DNA from: Tolypothrix sp. FACHB-123
GTDB taxonomy: Bacteria > Cyanobacteriota > Cyanobacteriia > Cyanobacteriales > Nostocaceae
DNA: 64,000 nt
Reading direction: 5' to 3'
NCBI RefSeq assembly: GCF_014697075.1
Contig: NZ_JACJRE010000025.1
Span: forward strand, 1-64,000
A program made the position numbers and the translations under genes. Each line of letters opens with the position of its first letter. Within the stretch, counting starts at the first letter, position 1. This document shows positions 45,065 to 53,635 of this stretch, piece after piece. The notes under the pieces are model-generated. The model did not search any database. It saw only the letters and a program-made list of their open reading frames with translations, and was not told the origin of the DNA.

Positions 45065-45610
45065 TTGGTAAAATATCTTGGTCGTTTCATCTCATTATGT
45101 CCATCTTTGAGCCAGTCAACAGACCTTATTAACCTCGATACATTAGCGCAAGAACTGGCGACAATCCAGCAAACAGGTTCTAAACGAATTGCCTTGCTGG
45201 GTTCCCGTCACGTCCCAATTACGCACCAGAATCTTATTGAAATGATGACCTATGCCTTGGTTTTATCAGGCAACCGGGTGATCACTTCTGGGGCTACAGG
45301 TACCAATTCTGCCGCCATTAAAGGCGCAATGCGGGCTGACCCTAATTTGTTGACGGTGATTCTACCCCAAAGCTTAGAACGCCAGCCCAATGAATCGCGT
45401 CAGCAGCTAGAACTGGTAATGCATTTAGTAGAAAATCCGAGTAACGATAATCTGTCCCTTGCTGAAGCGAGTTACATTTGCAACAAAGAGATTATTTCTC
45501 GTTGTCAGCAACTTATTTGCTTTGCATTTCACGACAGTCGCACTCTGCTGCAAACTTGTAAAGATGCAGAAGAACAAAGAAAAGTGGTTACACTTTTTTA
45601 CTTTGACTAG
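45065..45610 (+). CDS. DprA/LOG-like Rossmann protein (DNA recombination-mediator protein A type)
   Basis: Up to 181 aa from a TTG; a TTG at codon 15 (45107) is also possible. The Rossmann-like core is intact: RIALLGSRHVPITHQNLIEM, VITSGATGTNSAAIKGAM, then VILPQSLERQPNESRQQLEL and a Cys-containing helix before CFAFHDSRTL. It resembles the nucleotide-binding core of DprA/SMF proteins, lacking the other DprA domains. An ATG at 45097 would give MSIFEPVNRPY but stops at 45130, one frame off. That suggests a frameshift at the extreme 5' end. It probably binds DNA or nucleotide. Confidence 0.7.
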   Translation: MVKYLGRFISLCPSLSQSTDLINLDTLAQELATIQQTGSKRIALLGSRHVPITHQNLIEMMTYALVLSGNRVITSGATGTNSAAIKGAMRADPNLLTVILPQSLERQPNESRQQLELVMHLVENPSNDNLSLAEASYICNKEIISRCQQLICFAFHDSRTLLQTCKDAEEQRKVVTLFYFD

Positions 45611-45869
45611 CGTGAGGCTCGGTCGGCGTGAGTTTAGTTACCAGAAGAAAAACTACACATGGTTCATGGGTGATCAGTTACGCTAATTGCCCATAACCAA
45701 CAATTAATGCTATTTATGGATTTGGTTGATGACGTAATGACATCCGCCTATTTTTGTTGCGCTTTAGACTGCGATCGCCAAGGAGGAATAAAGGATAGGC
45801 TAGTAATTACCCATTTACTCATCCCCCATCCTTATTTCAAATCCAAAATTCAAAATTCAACGATGCGCT

Positions 45870-46361
45870 ATGGCTTCTAATTATTCCTTTGACATTGTGA
45901 GTGACTTTGACCGACAAGAATTGGTCAATACTGTCGATCAAGTTGTACGAGAAATCAAAGGCCGTTACGACCTCAAAGATACTGCAACTACGGTTGAGTT
46001 AGGTGAGCAAAGTATTGACGTTAATACTGACAGTGAGTTTACTTTAGATTCTGTACACAACATTCTTCGAGAAAAAGCTGCTAAACGGAATCTTTCTCAG
46101 AAAATATTTGATTTTGGCAAAGTTGAATCCGCTAGTGGTAACCGGGTACGCCAAGAAATCAAACTCAAAAAAGGTATCAGTCAAGATATCGCCAAACAAA
46201 TTTCTAAATTGATTCGAGATGAGTTTAAAAAAATCCAAGCCTCGATTCAAGGTGATGCTGTGCGGGTAACTGCTAAATCTAAAGATGAATTGCAAGCTGT
46301 GATTCAGAGATTGAAACAAGAAGATTTACCTGTAGCTTTGCAATTTACAAATTATCGTTAA
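45870..46361 (+). CDS. YajQ family protein (cyclic-di-GMP/nucleotide binding)
   Basis: 163 aa, the full family length. It begins [20 protein letters not shown] and contains the conserved [20 protein letters not shown] and [19 protein letters not shown]. YajQ proteins have two ferredoxin-like halves; a Xanthomonas member binds cyclic di-GMP. The ATG is uncontested. It is a single gene, and a GC-rich hairpin repeat follows at 46482-46545. Confidence 0.93.
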   Translation: MASNYSFDIVSDFDRQELVNTVDQVVREIKGRYDLKDTATTVELGEQSIDVNTDSEFTLDSVHNILREKAAKRNLSQKIFDFGKVESASGNRVRQEIKLKKGISQDIAKQISKLIRDEFKKIQASIQGDAVRVTAKSKDELQAVIQRLKQEDLPVALQFTNYR

Positions 46362-46481
46362 GTCATTTGTAGATTGTTCAATATCCTGTTTATATCCCTA
46401 ACTTGTGGCAGGATTCTGATAGAAAATGGTGGGTTAGACCCATCAATTCACATTCAGAAATTTCTCGTGCTTACCCGAAAT

Positions 46482-46545
46482 AACGCCCGCAGGCTGGAAA
46501 CCTGCGGCTACATTTACGAAGCCGAAGCCTGCAAAAGCAGGCTTT
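46482..46545. repeat. Double hairpin repeat (GCAGGCTGGAAACCTGCGG)
   Basis: Two adjacent palindromes, CCGCAGGCTGGAAACCTGCGG and AGCCTGCAAAAGCAGGCTTT. Such elements are common between Nostoc genes and can act as transcription terminators. Confidence 0.7.
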
Positions 46546-46628
46546 GTTCTATTAGCTGCACAGGAAGTGACAGTGAGATTGTGGAATAACCAAGAAAGAT
46601 GATGAAAAACTCTCAGATTTAAAATAAA

Positions 46629-47849
46629 TTAAGATTTTTTGAAACCAAAGATTTTGCGGAAAAATTCTAGAGTTTTTAGCCCTAATCTAACTACAAATAT
46701 CTTAGAAAATTTCTCAAATTTGTAGTTAAACAGTAAATCCATAATTTCATTAATATTCAAAAATTTTAGATAGGTAATTGAGCGATCTACTATACTGTCG
46801 CTATCTAATAAATATTTTTTTATTCCTAATTTTTCCGAAATTATCCATTTTTTATAAAATATTTTGTACATTTCTTTTTGATAGTCTTGAAAATTTGCAG
46901 CTTGATTATTTAAATATTTGTCAATATATTTAACAGCTACTTCAGCACTCACCATGCCATGTCTAATGCCTTCTCCGCCTAAAAAATTAACTGTAGAGAC
47001 GGCATCGCCTATAGCAATAATATTTTTGCTGTAATACTTATCTTGCAATCCTTGACTATACTTGAGGGTTGCACCATGAATTTCCAGAATTTTATAGCTT
47101 TTGGGTTGAATATAATCTTTAATAATTAATTCAATATAATATTTTATAGGTTCTAGTTTTTTAACTAATTGATGTTTAGAATTTAATAATCCAGCCCCTA
47201 CTTTTAATTTATATTTTTCCATAGGAAATATCCAAGAATAGCCTTTAGGCATCCATTTATGACCCAGGAAAAAAGTTAAGCGATCGCAGTGTCTTTCGTA
47301 ATCTTCTGGTTCTACTTCTAAAAGGTACTCAATTCCTGTACCACTGTGGAATAATGGCTGAGTTTCTCCTTTGTTATAAATAACTGCTCTTGCTGGGCCA
47401 GTTGCATCAACTACAACTTTTGCTGTAACTTTTATTTCTCCTTCTTTTTTAGATTTAAAAACGAGAATAGTTTGCTCTGTTAACTCTTCTTTTTTCAGGT
47501 AAAGATAACCCAGCCAAACTTCTCCACCGTTGGCTTTGACTTCATTCGCTAAGAATTCTCTTAATTTAGTAAAATCCAAAACCGCACCCAGAGATTTTGG
47601 CGCATCCCAAGTTTCATTTAAATTGGTAGTGACAATTTTAATTCCTCGCCAATAACTACCGATAACCTCATCCGGTAAATCAAACTTAGCTAATGTTTCT
47701 ATCGGTGTTCCCGCACTAGAGAAGCTATTTACAGAAAAGTTTGTATAGCGTTCTACCAGCAAAACTTTACGCCCAGCTTTTGCTAACAAGCGCGCACAGT
47801 GTCCCCCAGCCGGGCCTGCTCCGACAACTACTACATCAAAATTTTTCAT
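46629..47849 (-). CDS. FAD-dependent oxidoreductase of geranylgeranyl-reductase type
   Basis: 406 aa. The N-terminal FAD-binding Rossmann motif VVVGAGPAGGHCARLLAKAG, the dinucleotide-binding segment VVDATGPAR and the second flavin motif IIAIGDAVSTVNFLGGEGIRHGM mark the GGR/digeranylgeranyl-lipid reductase branch. The substrate is probably an isoprenoid or carotenoid-related lipid, but this cannot be assigned. The C-terminus is markedly Lys/Phe/Ile-rich, and the gene is more AT-rich than its neighbours, which may mean recent acquisition. It lies downstream of a small conserved gene and a terminator. Confidence 0.8.
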   Translation of the reverse strand: MKNFDVVVVGAGPAGGHCARLLAKAGRKVLLVERYTNFSVNSFSSAGTPIETLAKFDLPDEVIGSYWRGIKIVTTNLNETWDAPKSLGAVLDFTKLREFLANEVKANGGEVWLGYLYLKKEELTEQTILVFKSKKEGEIKVTAKVVVDATGPARAVIYNKGETQPLFHSGTGIEYLLEVEPEDYERHCDRLTFFLGHKWMPKGYSWIFPMEKYKLKVGAGLLNSKHQLVKKLEPIKYYIELIIKDYIQPKSYKILEIHGATLKYSQGLQDKYYSKNIIAIGDAVSTVNFLGGEGIRHGMVSAEVAVKYIDKYLNNQAANFQDYQKEMYKIFYKKWIISEKLGIKKYLLDSDSIVDRSITYLKFLNINEIMDLLFNYKFEKFSKIFVVRLGLKTLEFFRKIFGFKKS

Positions 47850-47908
47850 AAATTTTAAATTTTCAACAATAAATCTGATTAATTAAGAATTAATTTTTAT
47901 TGGCTGCA

Positions 47909-47942
47909 AGATCCCCGACTTCTTTAAGAATTCGGGGATCTA
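47909..47942. terminator. Hairpin terminator (AGATCCCCGA)
   Basis: AAGATCCCCGA and TTCGGGGATCTA form a 10-bp stem with an AATTC-containing loop. It lies between the two minus-strand genes and would end transcription of the 154-aa gene. Confidence 0.65.
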
Positions 47943-48003
47943 AACAGTAGTTGATAATACCCTAGCCTCCAGAAATGCTAGAGTATTACGAATTACGAAT
48001 TAT

Positions 48004-48468
48004 TTAAAGAACTTTATGAGTGTGGGAATGCTGTTTGACGTTATCGTCTTTGGTCACTACCCTAGCAGCATTTAACACGCGCTTACGTTCAGTAGAGTAA
48101 TTCAACTCTGTGTAGGTTGTACCTAAAGGAATGAGAGATTTTGTTACTTCACGGCGCTTATAGGTACGTGCTGCTGCAAATAGCCTAAGTCCAAATTCAT
48201 CTGCAAATTGAGCCGATTCGGGGAAGTTAGTTGGTTTTGAGACTTGATCCCCATTGAGGATAGAGCCTAAAGTTGTGGCTAAAGCTAACTTGTATGAAGT
48301 AGGAATCCCTTTCATAATTGCTTCTAAAGCCGCAGAAGGTATGGGTTCAATTACTTCAATTTGATGTACTTCGCCATCTTCCTTCACAAAGCATGTTGCC
48401 AAACCGAGCACAATGTAATCATCAGCAGTTAAATCGGGGGACTCAGGGTAAGAAATTGCGATTGTCAT
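48004..48468 (-). CDS. Conserved cyanobacterial hypothetical protein
   Basis: 154 aa. It begins MTIAISYPESPDLTADDYIV, a mixed alpha/beta domain containing GLATCFVKEDGEVHQIEVIE, then EAIMKGIPTSYKLALATTLG and a polar, basic C-terminus ending QHSHTHKVL. I do not recognise a domain or function. A long upstream region (48469-48950), less AT-rich than most gaps here, suggests a sizeable 5' leader. Coding character is convincing. Confidence 0.7.
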   Translation of the reverse strand: MTIAISYPESPDLTADDYIVLGLATCFVKEDGEVHQIEVIEPIPSAALEAIMKGIPTSYKLALATTLGSILNGDQVSKPTNFPESAQFADEFGLRLFAAARTYKRREVTKSLIPLGTTYTELNYSTERKRVLNAARVVTKDDNVKQHSHTHKVL

Positions 48469-48988
48469 AAGAAAATTTTCTCAAAACTTAAAAGTCAGAT
48501 TAAGGAACTCGCAGATGGAACCGTTAGATGCGAATCTATAAAGAGACACGGTAACGGGGATCAACCTCAGATCTCAAGCTAGGGGATTCGCGCCTGAATT
48601 GTTGTTTTTCTTTACGGTTTCAGTCATTTGCTCGAGAATAATTGCTCCAGCAGGAAAACAGGGTTACCCATTCTCAGCATTGCCGTGTTCCTGGGTGCTC
48701 TGCGTCATATCTCATCAACGGCTTGTTGGCATTCTACCAAGTTGTCGCTCTCACTACCTGACTAGTCTTGCGGATTGATCTTGCTTTTTCTGGAATTTAA
48801 CCTGGGGATGAGGTATCTATGATGAGATTGGATCATGAATTGTTTATATGAGATAAAGTTTTTCTATGGTTGTGGTTGTAATTATTAAGTAATTATAGAC
48901 ACCTTAGGAACTGACATATCTGACAAACTAGCAGCACAATAATAACTATATTTTGATTTCAAAAACCAAGTATATACGGCAGGAATAT
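48469..48988. other. Long divergent intergenic region, possible structured leader or ncRNA
   Basis: Between two divergent genes. It has unusually even base composition and no repeat arrays (for example GGAACACGGCAATGCTGAG on the minus strand), unlike other gaps here. It might hold a 5' leader or a small RNA, but no known riboswitch or RNA family could be matched by eye. The TPR gene has its own AGGAA ribosome binding site at 48981. Confidence 0.35.
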
Positions 48989-49690
48989 ATGAGTAATAAC
49001 TCCTATTTAGCTTTTGGAGATAAGCAAAATAACTTATGCGATTTAGTATCAAATCAAACTAAAAATTTTCGAGATAATTTAGATATAGAAGATAGCGATC
49101 TACGCTCTTGTGCCTTGGGATTGGCTCAGAAAGGAGATTATCATCAAGCGATCGCTCTTTTAAGCCAACTGATCCGCCGTCATCCGCAAAATGCTATTGA
49201 TTATAACAACCGGGGGCTGATTTACTTTCAAAGCGGTGAAACCCAAAAGGCTTTTTGTGACTACAACACAGCACTACAAATTAATCCGGCTTTGGCTAGT
49301 GCTTATAACAACCGCGCCAACTACTACGCTGCTTGTGGCAAATTAGCCGCAGCGATCGCTGATTACGATCGGGCGATTGATTTAAATCCTAGCCATGTCC
49401 GGGCGCGCATCAATAGAGGCATCACCTGGCGCGAATTAGGGCAATATGAAGAAGCAATTGAGAATTTTGATGTCGCCCTGCTTTTTGGGCAGCTAGAAGG
49501 TCATATCTGGGCTGAGAGAGGCAGAACTTATCATCTTTGGGGCGATTGGAATTGTGCGATCGCTGATTATCGTCGTGCTTTAACTCAACTCCCCGAACGA
49601 AAAGATGTTCCTGGTTGGCGCTTGCGCAGACAACTAGAAAATTGGTTAACTGAACTGCTATCTCCTGAACATCCTGATTCTGTAAGTTAG
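48989..49690 (+). CDS. TPR protein
   Basis: 233 aa, with about five tetratricopeptide repeats in the middle and C-terminal part (NAIDYNNRGLIYFQSGETQK, AYNNRANYYAACGKLAAAIA, HVRARINRGITWRELGQYEE). There is no signal peptide or membrane helix. The frame opens at TTG 48953, but ATG 48989 follows AGGAA with correct spacing. TPR proteins of this size usually act as scaffolds or chaperones. No specific partner is visible. Confidence 0.85.
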   Translation: MSNNSYLAFGDKQNNLCDLVSNQTKNFRDNLDIEDSDLRSCALGLAQKGDYHQAIALLSQLIRRHPQNAIDYNNRGLIYFQSGETQKAFCDYNTALQINPALASAYNNRANYYAACGKLAAAIADYDRAIDLNPSHVRARINRGITWRELGQYEEAIENFDVALLFGQLEGHIWAERGRTYHLWGDWNCAIADYRRALTQLPERKDVPGWRLRRQLENWLTELLSPEHPDSVS

Positions 49691-49810
49691 TCCTGCTTGG
49701 GACTGGTAAATCTAAATTGTGAGTAGAGTATAGCGACCCTGTATAACTAATTGCGAATAAATTTTAATTAGTGCAGCTTGGCGACAATAACTATAACAGA
49801 AATATCATCC

Positions 49811-49881
49811 TGTTGACTGTTGACTGTTGACTGTTGACTGTTGACTGTTGACTGTTGACTGTTGACTGTTGACTGTTGACT
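49811..49881. repeat. Heptanucleotide array (TGTTGAC)n
   Basis: Ten nearly perfect 7-bp copies, the longest array in the window, just downstream of the minus-strand gene stop. Confidence 0.95.
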
Positions 49882-49887
49882 GATAGT

Positions 49888-50301
49888 TTAAGGTGATGAC
49901 TGTGATTGAGTAGTAGCTTCTGTTGCATCTGGATTTATCAATACGATTTGACGCTGGGATGGGTCAACTCGGTAGCTTTGTTGTTGCATGATAGTTTTAG
50001 CCTGGGAGGGATCGAAGTTACGGCTAAATTTTGCTTGTAAAGCATTAACACGTCCTTCCATCTGCTTGATTTCAGTCCGCATTTCTCGCAATTTATCTTG
50101 CTGTAACCAGTGATAGGGCAAAAGTTGCATGAGGGCGGAAACGGCTGCGGCTGATATCGCCAAATTAACTGCTATCTTGGCTGTCGCTTCTATAGCCATG
50201 ACTTGATGCGATCGCTGACGCAGATGACGCTTGGGACGAGGTGCAACCCGGCGTTTCTGTATCGGTTGAACCGGCAGACTTGATGGTTGAATAGCGTTCA
50301 T
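49888..50301 (-). CDS. Single-pass membrane protein with coiled coil, unknown function
   Basis: 137 aa. A basic, Arg/His-rich N-terminal segment (RVAPRPKRHLRQRSHQV, about 18-34) is followed by one membrane helix (about 42-64), a coiled coil (about 67-92, DKLREMRTEIKQMEGRVNAL) and a Gln/Ser-rich tail. The topology recalls FtsL/DivIC-type small division proteins, but no sequence match is claimed. The gene ends beside the longest heptamer array of the window. Confidence 0.68.
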   Translation of the reverse strand: MNAIQPSSLPVQPIQKRRVAPRPKRHLRQRSHQVMAIEATAKIAVNLAISAAAVSALMQLLPYHWLQQDKLREMRTEIKQMEGRVNALQAKFSRNFDPSQAKTIMQQQSYRVDPSQRQIVLINPDATEATTQSQSSP

Positions 50302-50521
50302 GATGGTAAAAAAGACCTCACAAATTCAAGCAGAACAGCGTAATACCAATTCAAAATTCAAAATTCAAAATTAAGAAAGCCAGACATAACAAGGGTTTGA
50401 GACTGTGTATCTGTCGCATTCTTCTTTCAAATTGGTGTAAAAAGCCTACTTATTATAATTACGGCTTGATTTAGCTGCCATATTACTTCATTTTTGGAAA
50501 ATTGCTACAGGTGTATTCATT
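50302..50521. other. Intergenic with partial inverted copy of the ~90-bp repeat
   Basis: ATTCAAA heptamers at about 50346-50370 and an inverted partial copy of the dispersed repeat at about 50402-50442 (complement of TTTGAAAGAAGAATGCGACA). Confidence 0.5.
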
Positions 50522-50625
50522 GACAAAAAAGAAACCTGGCATACGTAAGTATCCTTAGTCAAACACTTACTCGCCTCAAGCTAAAAGTGTTGATCCAGGT
50601 TACTCACTCATGCCAGGCTTCTTAG
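50522..50625 (-). terminator. Long structured terminator downstream of psaM
   Basis: On the minus strand AAGAAGCCTGGCATG pairs with CATGCCAGGTTTCTT-type sequence around an inner AACACTT/AAGTGTT hairpin, then runs into a T-rich tail. It begins about 26 bases after the psaM stop. Confidence 0.6.
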
Positions 50626-50650
50626 CCCAACAACTGTGTCACACTCTGGC

Positions 50651-50779
50651 TTATTTGTAAAGTTCTGTAGCTAAACGCCAAGCCAAAGCGCCTGGAATCA
50701 AGGCTACGACCAAAGCGATGTACACTTGAGTATCTGAGAGAGATGTCACAGCGAACAAGAGACTGTTGGATATAGGCAT
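50651..50779 (-). CDS. psaM: Photosystem I reaction centre subunit XII
   Basis: 42 aa; the conserved PsaM segment is LSDTQVYIALVVALIPGALAWRLATELYK-like (quoted in part: SDTQVYIALVVALIPGALAW), one membrane helix near the C-terminus. The start at ATG 50779 follows a perfect AGGAGG. PsaM sits at the periphery of photosystem I, near PsaB. The N-terminus is about 11 residues longer (MPISNSLLFAV) than the ~31-residue PsaM I recall. A shorter protein could start internally only at a non-ATG codon, so the extension is probably real. Confidence 0.9.
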   Translation of the reverse strand: MPISNSLLFAVTSLSDTQVYIALVVALIPGALAWRLATELYK

Positions 50780-50937
50780 GGTTGGAAACCTCCTAAACTC
50801 AATGCATTTTAAATTAGTTCGTTTACTACTTTTCACTGTTTTGCGAGGTTTGGGGAACATCTTGTTACAAGATGCAACAAAAGCCGCGATCGCTCAGTAG
50901 TGATTCGTTATTCTTTTTAAAGAAAATATATCAATCT

Positions 50938-52215
50938 ATGGATTTTTTTCTCGGGATCGATTTTGGGACATCTGGCGCTAGGGCGATTGTCATTGACGCT
51001 GCGGCTAGTATCCAGGCAGAAATGCGGTTTCCTTGGGAAAATTCCCCTGATTGGCTAGATGTATGGAAAAGGGCCTTATGGGGGCTTTTAGAGGCGATTC
51101 CCGAACCACTGCGGCGAAAAATTAAAGCGATCGCGATTAATGGGACTTCTTCCACTGTTTTGCTAACAGACGCGACGGGTAAGCCTGTGGACGCGCCCTT
51201 ACTTTATAACGATCCACGGGGAGCGGTGATGTTAGAACAGTTGAAAAGCTTCGCACCGGAAAATCATACAGTAGTTAGTGCTACTTCCAGCCTCGCCAAA
51301 CTTCTGTGGATGTCACAGTTACCAACATTCAGCCAAGCCAGATATTTCCTGCATCAAGCGGATTGGCTAGCATTTCTACTGCATGGACGCTTAGGTATTA
51401 GCGATTACCACAACGCCTTAAAACTGGGTTACGACGTAGAAGAGTTGAAATACCCAAAATGGCTGGAAAATTTGCAAATCCCGATTCAGCTACCGGAAGT
51501 TTTACCGCCTGGGACACCTATTGCTGAATTACAGCCAGAAATTGCCGCTAAATTTGGTTTACGCCAAGATTGTTTAGTTTGCGCGGGAACAACAGATAGT
51601 ATTGCGGCTTTTCTCGCCAGTGGTGCAAAATCGCCGGGGGAAGCGGTAACTTCCTTGGGTTCGACATTGGTATTAAAACTCTTGAGTCGCACTCGTGTTG
51701 AAGATGCGCGATATGGAATTTACAGCCATCGTCTAGGCGATTTGTGGCTAACTGGCGGCGCTTCTAATACTGGCGGTGCAGTTCTGCGGGAATTTTTTAC
51801 GAATGCTGAGTTAGAAAGCTTGAGCCAGGAAATTGATGCTACCACAGCCAGCGAGTTAGATTATTATCCCTTATTGAAACCAGGCGATCGCTTTCCAATT
51901 AACGATCCCCATTTACCCCCACGTTTAGAACCACGCCCAGATAATCCCAGAGAATTTTTACATGGGTTATTAGAAAGTATTGCCCGCATCGAAACAAGAG
52001 GGTATGAATTGTTACAGCAAATGGGTGCAGATAAGTTACAGCGCGTTTATACGGCTGGTGGTGGTGCAGCAAATAATACTTGGACTGCGATTCGCCAAAG
52101 GTATTTGCAAGCCCCTGTAGTTTCATCAGCACAGACAGAAGCAGCCTATGGAACAGCGCTTTTGGCGATGGGGAAAGTGAATAAACAAAAGGGACAAGGG
52201 GGAGAAGGAAGATAG
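50938..52215 (+). CDS. FGGY carbohydrate kinase, D-ribulokinase type
   Basis: 425 aa. The N-terminal phosphate-binding motif is FLGIDFGTSGARAIVID, followed by AINGTSSTVLL, a substrate Asp/His region (FLHQADWLAFLLHG) and a C-terminal adenosine motif VYTAGGGAANNTW. The layout is close to the cyanobacterial/plant D-ribulose (xylulose-kinase-like) kinase exemplified by the Synechococcus enzyme. It phosphorylates a ketopentose. The frame opens at 50872, but ATG 50938 (MDFFLGIDFGTSG) is the family start. Its 3' end is followed by a solo copy of the GCCAAGA repeat. Confidence 0.85.
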   Translation: MDFFLGIDFGTSGARAIVIDAAASIQAEMRFPWENSPDWLDVWKRALWGLLEAIPEPLRRKIKAIAINGTSSTVLLTDATGKPVDAPLLYNDPRGAVMLEQLKSFAPENHTVVSATSSLAKLLWMSQLPTFSQARYFLHQADWLAFLLHGRLGISDYHNALKLGYDVEELKYPKWLENLQIPIQLPEVLPPGTPIAELQPEIAAKFGLRQDCLVCAGTTDSIAAFLASGAKSPGEAVTSLGSTLVLKLLSRTRVEDARYGIYSHRLGDLWLTGGASNTGGAVLREFFTNAELESLSQEIDATTASELDYYPLLKPGDRFPINDPHLPPRLEPRPDNPREFLHGLLESIARIETRGYELLQQMGADKLQRVYTAGGGAANNTWTAIRQRYLQAPVVSSAQTEAAYGTALLAMGKVNKQKGQGGEGR

Positions 52216-52522
52216 ATGATTGTAACTTTACGCACATTTTAAAAATTCTTGGCGTTCTTGGCGTTCTTGGCGGTTCAATAAATTAAAGGTTTTTGGTAAT
52301 TTGTGCGTATTCTCTCTTTTTTTTCGTAACTCCAGCTTGATTTTTAACTTTCCATCCCTTATGACTTTGGTTTTTAATCAAAAACTAGCTCCCAAATTCC
52401 CTATCATTTGTTTTGTGACAGTTTCAGGTGCGGAATGTAGGTTTTATTATTAAACCGCAGAGGACGCAGAGAGCGCAGAGGAAAAAACAGAATTGATTGC
52501 TCTCATTGAGACGACGAATAAA
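52216..52522. other. Intergenic with solo GCCAAGA repeat and CGCAGAG repeat
   Basis: TTCTTGGCGTTCTTGGCGTT followed by CTTGGCGGTTCA at 52247-52276 is a solo version of the inverted repeats that bound the GxxExxY gene. ACCGCAGAGGACGCAGAGAG at about 52455-52474 belongs to the family at 1505-1578. Confidence 0.6.
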
Positions 52523-53565
52523 TTACTCGCCTTGATGAATTTGTTGATAAACCAAATCTCGAAGATTATTTGCTGTTTGGTTAGTAATAGATGCATAAAG
52601 ACTCCTGAGAGTCATTCGCAGCAGAAAATTTTTTTGATGAGGTTGGATACCTAAACGTTGTCTTGCTGTTTGTGGAAGTTGCTGGTAAGAAGTTTCGCTG
52701 AATATTTCCACCGATTCTAATATTTCTGCTTCATTTCCTAACACTTGTAGTATCTGTTCACAAATATCTTCTAAATCAGTATCTATCCCGGTGACAATAG
52801 ACATATCTCGGCTGATACTTGGTTTATTAGATACCTGATTATAGGTTTCCAGGTTCGTCATCTGGGCAGCTATTTGGAGATGGTTGCTTCGTAGCAAGCG
52901 AATGTCATCTATCCCCTTTACTAACATTACTAAACGATCTAATCCCCAACCAGATGCTAAACCTGTATAGCCTCTTTTGAGTAAATTCGGATGAATTTCT
53001 CCGCATTCTCCTATTTCAATCCAATTACCATTAACTAACACTTCAATTTCTAAGCCATTGCAAGTATATGGGTGAGATGTTTCGTTTAAGCGATAGGAAA
53101 CACCGGGAATAATGGCGTTGATAATAACAGCAATTAACTGAATTAAAGCTGCTCTACCTAATTTTTGCTGTTGGCTAATTAACCATACATCCATTTGATG
53201 GGGTTCGCCAACATGACGTTTATATACCACATCTCGACGGTAACAAATACCGGGATGGAGAATGAGTTGTTCCCCCTGTAAGTGAGGAAGCAACTCTGGC
53301 ATAATGACAGTGGTGTGAGTTCTTAGTAGCCTACCGTCGCTGAGGTAACGGGTGTATTTAGGGGAACGCGATAAACTTTCTTGAGGAATATACAGCTTAT
53401 CGTAGTTATTGGCGATCGTAGTGATGGGAGAGGAACGCCAAATTATTGGTTCGGGATAACCGGATGCTTGCAGAACTTCGGCTATTTGGTAGACAATAAG
53501 ATTAAGGGCGTGAATTCCATTAGCCGGGTTCGTTAAGTCCGGCTTAAGAAGTCCAGGTGGTTCAT
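52523..53565 (-). CDS. Monomeric, mitochondrial-type PheRS-like protein; apparent frameshift at the start
   Basis: A class II synthetase core of the PheRS alpha type is fused to a C-terminal FDX-ACB anticodon-binding domain (about the last 95 residues; SRDMSIVTGIDTDLED through FLLRMTLRSLYASITNQTAN). The core includes RTHTTVIMPELL and GLASGWGLDRLVMLVKGIDD. The ORF beginning at the first in-frame ATG (53302) lacks motif 1 and the RTHTT segment, which continue upstream in the same frame to at least 53563. The upstream ATG with the only good ribosome binding site (GAGAGG, ATG 53565) is one frame off, so the gene appears frameshifted in an A-run. It might be a pseudogene or the base call may be wrong. 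Its role beside the housekeeping PheRS is unknown. Confidence 0.7.
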
Positions 53566-53635
53566 TTTTTGCCTCTCGTGAATTTATTTGTAATACAAGT
53601 GTAACACAAAATCTGATTCAGGAAATTACTAGCTA

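Noticed and set aside
46374-46589. 71-codon frame after YajQ
   Set aside because: It is made of a double hairpin intergenic repeat.
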